From contig JAAVYX010000176.1 in assembly GCA_022791355.1 (NCBI GenBank), forward strand, positions 1 to 6,911: a stretch of 6,911 bases of DNA, read 5' to 3'. This DNA is from Clostridiales bacterium (GTDB lineage Bacteria > Bacillota > Clostridia > Oscillospirales > Acutalibacteraceae). Position numbers and translations under genes: made by a program. Numbering within the stretch: the first letter of the stretch is position 1; every line of letters starts with the position of its first letter. The notes beneath the pieces are model-generated. The model saw only the letters and a list, made by a program, of their open reading frames with translations, was not told the DNA's origin and did not search any database. Shown one piece after another: positions 1-4,497 of the stretch.

Positions 1-248
1 GCCATACCCGCCAGGGCGGCCGTCCCAATACGCACTCCCGTAAAGGAGCCGGGGCCGGCCGAGACGGCAAAGCCGTCCAAATCGGCGGGGGAAAGACCGA
101 TGGAACGCAGCATACATTCGACCATAGGCATCAGGGTTTGGGAATGGGTCAGCTTTACGTTGATATAAAATTCGCACAGGAGCCGCCCGTCCTCCCATAC
201 GGCGCAGGAGGCAGGGGCGGCCGAACATTCCAAAGCCAGCAGTTTCAA
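1..248 (-). CDS. tsaB: TsaB, tRNA threonylcarbamoyladenosine biosynthesis protein (N-terminal part, cut by window edge)
   Basis: TsaB (formerly YeaZ) is the ASKHA-fold scaffold partner of TsaD and TsaE. Together they transfer threonylcarbamoyl to A37 of ANN-decoding tRNAs in the cytoplasm. About 82 residues are visible. They open with KLLALECSA, matching the family's LxLETS strand with Cys in place of the usual Thr. They then show the hallmark GPGSFTGVRIGTA at about residues 65-77, which alone identifies the family. The start is TTG at 248-246. It fits because AAAGGGG lies 8 bases upstream and because no ATG or GTG in this frame fits the conserved first strand. The TTG overlaps the tsaE stop (TTGA), so translation is probably coupled. 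The remaining two thirds of the protein lie left of the window. Family assignment is firm; the unusual start codon is inferred from the ribosome binding site and from alignment to the family's usual N-terminus. Confidence 0.93.
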   Translation of the reverse strand, partial: MKLLALECSAAPASCAVWEDGRLLCEFYINVKLTHSQTLMPMVECMLRSIGLSPADLDGFAVSAGPGSFTGVRIGTAALAGM

Positions 249-685
249 ACTTCCATCCCCTTTATTTCTATGACCCTTCCGCCGTCCGGCAGGGCGGATA
301 GGGCGACGGTTACGGTATGATCGGGCAGGGCGGCGGCAATATTTTCGCTCCACTCCACCGCCAGCGCCCCGCCGGGGTCGCCGCCGGCCGCGTCCAGATA
401 ATCGAAGAAGCCGGTGGAATATAAATCCTCCCAGCCGGACACCCTGTACATATCGAAATGATAAAGGTCCAGCCTCCCTCCCTTATACTCGTTGACCAAG
501 GCGAAGGTTGGGGAATTTACCTCCCCGGTATATCCCAGTCCCCGGGCGACGCCCTCGACCAGGCAGGTTTTGCCCAGACCTAAATTCCCCTCCAGGGCCA
601 GGACCTGACCGGGCTCCAGGGCGGCGGCGATACGGCCGCCTACCTCCCGGGTTTCGGCCGGGCTGTGTGAGACAAATCGGTTCAT
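245..685 (-). CDS. tsaE: TsaE, tRNA threonylcarbamoyladenosine biosynthesis ATPase
   Basis: TsaE (YjeE) is a small P-loop ATPase that drives turnover of the TsaB-TsaD complex in t6A tRNA modification. The 146-residue protein is the usual family length. It has a Walker A motif GNLGLGKT at residues 33-40, where most members have GDLGAGKT. Next come SPTFALVNEY at 58-67, HFDMYR at 76-81 and VEWSE at 110-114, all typical family blocks in the right order. The start is ATG at 685, with AGAGGA (694-699) 8 bases upstream. The frame is open 22 codons further, but that stretch overlaps the end of fhs and has no family similarity. tsaE follows fhs by 34 bases with no terminator between them, and its stop overlaps the tsaB start. 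Co-transcription of all three genes is therefore likely. Confidence 0.96.
   Translation of the reverse strand: MNRFVSHSPAETREVGGRIAAALEPGQVLALEGNLGLGKTCLVEGVARGLGYTGEVNSPTFALVNEYKGGRLDLYHFDMYRVSGWEDLYSTGFFDYLDAAGGDPGGALAVEWSENIAAALPDHTVTVALSALPDGGRVIEIKGMEV
257..263 (-). promoter_or_regulatory. Ribosome binding site deciding the TTG start of tsaB
   Basis: AAAGGGG on the minus strand lies inside the last codons of tsaE, 8 bases before the TTG at 248. This is optimal spacing and supports the non-ATG start. Confidence 0.7.
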
Positions 686-719
686 AATTGCCGTCCTCTC
701 TGCCGTCCCCAATCGGACC

Positions 720-2396
720 CTAAAACAGGCCGGTGATCCGGCCGTCCCCATCTAGGCCGATGGCGTTGGCGGCGGGGACCTTGGGCAGGCCGGGCATGGT
801 CATGATACTGCCGGCCAGGGCCACTACAAAGCCCGCGCCGGCCGACAGGCGGATTTCCCGCACCGTAATCCGGAACCCGGTTGGGCGGCCCAGCAGGGCC
901 GGGTCGTCGGAGAGGGAATACTGGGTCTTGGCGATACAAACGGGAAAGCCGCCCGCGCCCAGTTCCTCAGCTTCCTCCAGTCCTTTGCAGGCGGCGGGGG
1001 TAAAGTCCACCCCGTCGGCCCCGTAGATTTCCCGGGCCACGGTCTCGATTTTCTCCCGCAGGGAAAGGGCGTCGGGGTAAAGAGGGGCGAACCGGGTTTG
1101 ACCGGCGGTACGGTCGACGACCTCCACCACCTTGCGGGCCAGGTCCTCGCCGCCCGCGCCCCCCTTGGCGAAGACCTCGGAGAGGGCGTATTCCACTCCG
1201 CATTCCTTACAGCAGCGGTCGACGACGGCCAGCTCAGCCTCGGTATCGGTGTGAAAGCGGTTAATGGCGACGACGACGGGCAGGCCGTATTTTTCCATAT
1301 TTTTGATGTGGGCCTTCAGGTTGACGATTCCCTTTTCCAGCGCCTCTACATTTTCGCCGGCAAGCTGGGCCTTGGGAACCCCGCCGTTATACTTGAGGGC
1401 CCGTACCGTGGCCACCAGCACCACCGCGGCGGGGGTCAGGCCAGCCATGCGGCACTTGATGTCCAAAAACTTCTCAGCGCCCAGATCCGAGCCGAAGCCG
1501 GCCTCGGTGATACAGTAGTCGGCAAGCTTTAGGGCCAGCTTGGTGGCCCGCACCGAGTTGCAGCCGTGGGCGATGTTGGCAAAGGGGCCGCCGTGCATGA
1601 TGACCGGGGTGCCCTCCAGGGTCTGCACCAGATTGGGCTTTACCGCGTCCTTTAACAGCACGGCCATGGCCCCGTCGGCCTTTACATCCCGGGCGTAAAC
1701 CGGCCGGCCGTCGTAGGTATAGGCGCAGAGGATACCGCCCAGCCGCTGCTTGAGATCATGCAGATCGGCGGCCAGACAGAGGATGGCCATGACCTCGCTG
1801 GCCACCGTGATAATAAACCCGTCCTCCCGGGGCACCCCGTTTACTTTACCCCCCAGACCGCAGACGATATTGCGCAGGGCCCGGTCGTTCATGTCCATAC
1901 ACCGCTTAACCAGTATCCGCCGGGGGTCTATCCCCAGCGCGTTGCTCTGCTGCATATGATTATCCAAAAGGGCGCAGAGCAGGTTGTTGGCCGCCGTGAT
2001 GGCGTGCATGTCGCCGGTGAAGTGGAGGTTAATGTCCTCCATGGGGAGGACCTGGGCGTAGCCGCCGCCGGCCGCTCCGCCCTTGATGCCGAAAACGGGG
2101 CCCAAAGAAGGCTCCCGCAGGGCGCAGACCGCCCGTTTGCCGATGCGGGCCATGGCCTGGCCCAACCCTACGCTGGTGGTAGTTTTCCCCTCGCCGGCCG
2201 GGGTGGGGTTGATGGCGGTGACCAAAACCAGCTTACCGTCCGGCTGGCCGGACAGACGGGTAAAGAGCGACTCGGAGAGCTTGGCCTTGTATTTCCCGTA
2301 GTACTCCAGTTCGTCCTCGGTAATTTGCAGGTCATCGGCGATTTGCCGGATCGGCTTCATAGAAGCCTGCTGGGCGATTTCAATGTCGGAAAGCAT
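720..2396 (-). CDS. fhs: Formate-tetrahydrofolate ligase (10-formyl-THF synthetase)
   Basis: This cytoplasmic enzyme joins formate to tetrahydrofolate using ATP, giving 10-formyl-THF. That product feeds purine and formyl-Met-tRNA synthesis and, in acetogens, the methyl branch of the Wood-Ljungdahl pathway. The 558 residues are the normal full length. Visible motifs are the P-loop TPAGEGKTTT (65-74), REPSLGPVFGIKGGAAGGG (94-112, the family signature), FTGDMHAI (126-133), HGGPFANIAHGCNSV (268-282), INRFHTDT (378-385) and the C-terminal MTMPGLPKVPAAN (532-544). No key block is missing. The ATG at 2396 has AAGGGGG (2406-2412) 9 bases upstream, and an extended -10 promoter lies about 70 bases upstream. 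The gene is divergent from the RodA/FtsW gene and heads an apparent operon with tsaE and tsaB. Whether the organism is an acetogen cannot be judged from this window. Confidence 0.98.
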   Translation of the reverse strand: MLSDIEIAQQASMKPIRQIADDLQITEDELEYYGKYKAKLSESLFTRLSGQPDGKLVLVTAINPTPAGEGKTTTSVGLGQAMARIGKRAVCALREPSLGPVFGIKGGAAGGGYAQVLPMEDINLHFTGDMHAITAANNLLCALLDNHMQQSNALGIDPRRILVKRCMDMNDRALRNIVCGLGGKVNGVPREDGFIITVASEVMAILCLAADLHDLKQRLGGILCAYTYDGRPVYARDVKADGAMAVLLKDAVKPNLVQTLEGTPVIMHGGPFANIAHGCNSVRATKLALKLADYCITEAGFGSDLGAEKFLDIKCRMAGLTPAAVVLVATVRALKYNGGVPKAQLAGENVEALEKGIVNLKAHIKNMEKYGLPVVVAINRFHTDTEAELAVVDRCCKECGVEYALSEVFAKGGAGGEDLARKVVEVVDRTAGQTRFAPLYPDALSLREKIETVAREIYGADGVDFTPAACKGLEEAEELGAGGFPVCIAKTQYSLSDDPALLGRPTGFRITVREIRLSAGAGFVVALAGSIMTMPGLPKVPAANAIGLDGDGRITGLF

Positions 2397-2467
2397 GAAA
2401 AAATTCCCCCTTGCTTGCAGAGTGGGCGAACGGCTGACAGAACAGCGGCCCGCCGTTAATTAAATAA

Positions 2468-2496
2468 AGTATACCACATCTGTCCGCCGTAATAAA
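2468..2496 (-). promoter_or_regulatory. Probable sigma-A promoter of the fhs-tsaE-tsaB operon (extended -10)
   Basis: On the minus strand, TATACT (2473-2468) is preceded directly by TGG (2476-2474), giving an extended -10 element. With a 17-base spacer the -35 would be the weak TTTATT (2496-2491). A start near 2461 gives a leader of about 65 bases before the fhs ATG. The weak -35 is offset by the TGn motif. No operator or riboswitch is obvious in this short leader. Confidence 0.65.
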
Positions 2497-2504
2497 GTAT
2501 TTAC

Positions 2505-2533
2505 TTGCACTATCCGACGGCTTGTCCTATAAT
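2505..2533 (+). promoter_or_regulatory. Probable sigma-A promoter reading toward the structured region and the RodA/FtsW gene
   Basis: TTGCAC (2505-2510), a 17-base spacer and a perfect TATAAT (2528-2533) lie on the plus strand, predicting transcription from about 2540. It is back-to-back with the fhs promoter, with 8 bases between the two -35 positions. The predicted start coincides with the 5' end of the long-range foldable region, which supports both calls. The next gene starts about 330 bases downstream. Confidence 0.72.
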
Positions 2534-2540
2534 AATGCTA

Positions 2541-2776
2541 GGAAGCCGTATGCATAGGCGGGGCATGAAAGGTTGACGGCGGATGCTCCCGCCCATCGAG
2601 GCGCGTTTTTGCGGGCGTTTTGCGGGCATACTGACGTATAGCGGGAGTCTCCCGTCAAGACTGCCGTCCGCGGCTGTACATACAGTTTCTGGGGACTGTT
2701 CATATAAACCCAACGGAAGGATAACCGAGCGAGTTTTGGCCGGATGGATAGCAAACATTTGTAGGCATACTGGCGA
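2541..2776 (+). ncRNA. Candidate structured noncoding RNA or structured 5' leader, family not recognised
   Basis: The stretch starts just after a strong promoter and holds no convincing ORF. Pairings found by hand are as follows. A terminal helix P1 joins GCCGTATGC (2545-2553) to GCATACTGGC (2765-2774) with one bulged T, continued by TA/TA (2555-2556 with 2762-2763). Directly adjacent is hairpin P2, GGCGGGGCAT (2557-2566) with ATGCTCCCGCC (2583-2593) and one bulge. A hairpin AGTCT/AGACT (2646-2650 with 2658-2662) displays loop CCCGTCA, and CCGTCA (2652-2657) is complementary to TGACGG (2574-2579) in the P2 loop, giving a six-base kissing contact. ACAGT/ACTGT (2682-2686 with 2695-2699) has loop TGGG (2690-2693), which can pair with CCCA (2709-2712) as an H-type pseudoknot. 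Size, host type and pseudoknot content recall clostridial orphan RNAs such as the raiA motif, but I cannot confirm any family from memory. It could instead be a cis-acting leader of the downstream gene. Confidence 0.5.
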
Positions 2777-2869
2777 ACGCTAACAATTATGAACGCAGCA
2801 GAGGGCAAAATTGCCGGAAAGCTGTGCCTTGGGGCTTATGTGAAGAGTTGAATAAGGGGTTGTGCTTCA
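2777..2869 (+). other. Leader segment between the structured region and the RodA/FtsW start, with ribosome binding site
   Basis: No rho-independent terminator separates the structured region from the gene, so read-through is expected unless the RNA is processed. A small inverted repeat GGCA/TGCC lies near 2804-2815. The ribosome binding site AAGGGG (2854-2859) sits 10 bases before the ATG at 2870. No closer convincing promoter was found. Confidence 0.5.
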
Positions 2870-4006
2870 ATGAATCGATTGCTCGGCCGCGTCGCCGATT
2901 TTATACGGGAAACCGATAAGCTGTTGTTTTTGCTCTGTATTTTCTCTTCCGGCTACGGATGCGTGGCCGTTCTCTCCGCCACCCATCCTTCCGGCAGCCT
3001 CCGCCGCTTTTTTATGCAGGTTGTAGCCCTGTTTCTTGGGGGGATAGCGGCGGCGGTCATTTCCAGTATCGACTATAAGACCATCGCTAAATTCTGGCCG
3101 CTGATCACCGGCGGCAGTCTGGCGTTGGTGGCCCTCACCTTTTTCTTCGGCTACGCCCCCGAGGGTACCGACGATAAGGCCTGGCTGCTGTTGCCGGGCG
3201 GTCTGTCCCTGCAGCCGGCCGAGCTGTTGAAAATCGCCTTTGCCATCACCTTTGGGCTACATGTCAGCCATGTGAAGGAGGAAATCAACAAGCCGCTGCA
3301 ACTGCTGCTTCTCTGTCTGCACGGGGCCGTGCCGGTGGTGCTGATCCATTTGCAGGGAGACGACGGTACGGCTATGGTCTTTGCCTTTATGTTTATCTGT
3401 ATGCTGTTTGCCGCCGGCGTCAAGCTGCGCTATTTTGCCATTGCCGGCGTGCTGGTGCTCGTATCGCTGCCGCTGCTCTGGTTTTTCGTTATGAACAGCG
3501 ATCAGCAGGCCCGGATCATCTCCCTGCTCAACCCGGAAGACGACCTGCTGGGGGACGGGTGGCAGCAGTGGCGGGGACGGGTGGCTCTGGCCAGCGGCGG
3601 ACTCTTTGGAAAGGGCCTGTTTAAGGGGCCTCATGTCCAATCCGAATCGGTGCCGGAGGGATATAACGATTTTATTATAGCCAGTATCGGCGAGGAACTG
3701 GGGCTGATTGGTGTATTGGCAGTGCTGGCGCTACTGGCCGCCATCTGTATCCGTATCCTGCGGATTTCCCATGACGCCCAAGATACACTGGGCAGCATCA
3801 TGTGCGTGGGCATCTTCGCCATGCTGGCGGCCCAGACCATCATCAATTTAGGTATGTGCTTCTCGATGCTGCCGGTGGTGGGCGTTACCCTGCCCTTTTT
3901 CAGCGCCGGCGGCACCTCTCTTGCCTGCCTCTTTTTGGGGATAGGACTAGCGTTGAGCGTATACATGCATCGAAACTCCCGCACGATCTATCTGCGGGAG
4001 TTGTAG
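2870..4006 (+). CDS. SEDS-family peptidoglycan glycosyltransferase (RodA/FtsW/SpoVE)
   Basis: SEDS proteins are polytopic membrane enzymes that polymerise lipid II into glycan strands together with a class B penicillin-binding protein, in elongation (RodA), division (FtsW) or sporulation (SpoVE). The 378 residues are typical RodA/SpoVE length, with about ten hydrophobic segments starting near residue 18. Family blocks are QPAELLKIAF (115-124), LQGDDGTAMVFAF (161-173), ASGGLFGKGL (241-250), VPEGYNDFIIASIGEELG (261-278) and LPVVGVTLPFFSAGGTSL (334-351). Asp267 in NDF matches the catalytic Asp of the family's TDF motif. Two blocks deviate: the usual QPDLGTA reads QGDDGTA, and the usual LPExHTDF reads VPEGYNDF. 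The ATG at 2870 has AAGGGG 10 bases upstream. The gene is alone, with no PBP partner in the window, and is followed by a strong terminator. Whether it acts as RodA, FtsW or SpoVE cannot be settled from sequence alone. Confidence 0.93.
   Translation: MNRLLGRVADFIRETDKLLFLLCIFSSGYGCVAVLSATHPSGSLRRFFMQVVALFLGGIAAAVISSIDYKTIAKFWPLITGGSLALVALTFFFGYAPEGTDDKAWLLLPGGLSLQPAELLKIAFAITFGLHVSHVKEEINKPLQLLLLCLHGAVPVVLIHLQGDDGTAMVFAFMFICMLFAAGVKLRYFAIAGVLVLVSLPLLWFFVMNSDQQARIISLLNPEDDLLGDGWQQWRGRVALASGGLFGKGLFKGPHVQSESVPEGYNDFIIASIGEELGLIGVLAVLALLAAICIRILRISHDAQDTLGSIMCVGIFAMLAAQTIINLGMCFSMLPVVGVTLPFFSAGGTSLACLFLGIGLALSVYMHRNSRTIYLREL
3974..4002 (+). repeat. Perfect 10-bp inverted repeat at the 3' end of the RodA/FtsW reading frame
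   Basis: AACTCCCGCA (3974-3983) and TGCGGGAGTT (3993-4002) form a 10-bp stem with a 9-base loop inside the last ten codons. No T-tract follows, so it is not a terminator itself. It lies 15 bases upstream of the real terminator and may help stabilise the mRNA end. Confidence 0.6.
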
Positions 4007-4017
4007 GGCTCTACAAT

Positions 4018-4060
4018 AAAGGCCGGTCCGACAGCAAAGCCGGACCGGCCTTTATCTTTT
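4018..4060 (+). terminator. Rho-independent terminator of the RodA/FtsW gene
   Basis: AAAGGCCGGTCCG (4018-4030) pairs perfectly with CGGACCGGCCTTT (4041-4053) around a 10-base loop. It is followed by a T-rich tail (TTTATCTTTT, 4051-4060). It lies 11 bases past the stop codon. The flanking A-run could give some activity on the minus strand too. Confidence 0.93.
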
Positions 4061-4129
4061 CCTGATTGTTTCATACGATAGCTTTTAATTGAACCTGAGG
4101 GCTCTGTTCTCCGCGTCGGCCTGATAAGC

Positions 4130-4157
4130 GTTCCCGGGCCCGCGGGTTTCCGGGAAC
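4130..4157. repeat. GC-rich hairpin in the convergent intergenic region
   Basis: GTTCCCGG (4130-4137) and CCGGGAAC (4150-4157) form a perfect 8-bp stem. The loop itself contains the palindrome CCCGCGGG (4139-4146). No T-tract follows on either strand. Function unknown. Confidence 0.55.
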
Positions 4158-4169
4158 CATTTCTTCCCC

Positions 4170-4199
4170 CTCCCCTGTTTTTTCGAGAAAACAGGGGAG
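4170..4199. repeat. 12-bp perfect hairpin without T-tract
   Basis: CTCCCCTGTTTT (4170-4181) pairs with AAAACAGGGGAG (4188-4199) around a six-base loop. Neither strand has a trailing T-run, so a standard terminator is unlikely. It could be a remnant of one, or a dispersed intergenic repeat. Confidence 0.6.
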
Positions 4200-4397
4200 C
4201 GCTGTGCGAGCAAGGATCAAGAAATATCATACAATACGCCTGACGCAAAATATCCCGCTCCGTTAAAAAGAAAAGGGGCTCTGACGCGAATCTCGATTTC
4301 AGCCAATAAAAAAATTCAAACGATTCATAGAAGGTCTTGCAACAAATTATCCCCAGATATGCGCGGCCTAAAAAATTTTTATTCCTTCAATCATTGA
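4200..4397. other. AT-rich intergenic stretch, no gene seen
   Basis: Between the hairpins and the terminator of the minus-strand gene the composition drops to AT-rich, with runs such as TAAAAAATTTTTA near 4370. A short palindrome TTCAATCATTGAA (4386-4398) abuts the terminator. I see no convincing ORF, tRNA or promoter here, on a region that closes a 491-base convergent gap. Confidence 0.5.
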
Positions 4398-4434
4398 AAA
4401 GTCTCCCGGCCGGAACACCCGGTCGGGAGACTTT
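4398..4434 (-). terminator. Rho-independent terminator of the dockerin protein gene, possibly bidirectional
   Basis: AAAGTCTCCCGGCCGG (4398-4413) pairs with CCGGTCGGGAGACTTT (4419-4434), a 16-bp stem with one G-T wobble and a five-base loop. On the minus strand it ends in TTTTC and lies 63 bases past the stop codon at 4498. On the plus strand TTTCTTTC follows, so it may also stop read-through from the left. Confidence 0.88.
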
Positions 4435-4497
4435 CTTTCGCAAGGAACCGCTGTAATTTTATACGCTTTGCATGGACGCGGCGCATCTATCCAAAAG

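Noticed and set aside
686..751. Upstream extension of tsaE to an earlier start
   Set aside because: The extra 22 residues overlap the end of fhs and have no family similarity, while ATG at 685 has a well-placed AGAGGA site.
1758..2459. 233-residue plus-strand frame antisense to fhs
   Set aside because: fhs on the minus strand has every family motif. This frame shows no domain and runs out into the fhs promoter region.
2583..2783. 66-residue plus-strand frame in the divergent intergenic region
   Set aside because: No ribosome binding site, no recognisable domain, and it runs through the paired arms of the candidate RNA. The two minus-strand frames over the same stretch (2510-2808) look equally random.
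2811..2840. Closer promoter for the SEDS gene starting with TTGCCG
   Set aside because: The matching -10 position reads CTTATG with an 18-base spacer, too weak beside the TTGCAC/TATAAT promoter upstream.
2789..2851. 20-codon plus-strand ORF (starts MNAAEGKIAG) just before the SEDS gene
   Set aside because: It has a clean ATG and stop but no Shine-Dalgarno sequence upstream. A leader peptide cannot be excluded, but nothing supports translation.
2541..2869. Known riboswitch or housekeeping RNA (cobalamin, c-di-AMP, THF, T-box, SRP RNA, tmRNA, RNase P) in the leader
   Set aside because: None of the conserved core sequences I know for these classes is present, and no terminator/antiterminator pair precedes the gene.
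3988..4248. 86-residue minus-strand frame across the SEDS terminator
   Set aside because: It covers the end of the SEDS gene, the terminator hairpin and both T-less hairpins, and the translation is low-complexity and basic with no domain.
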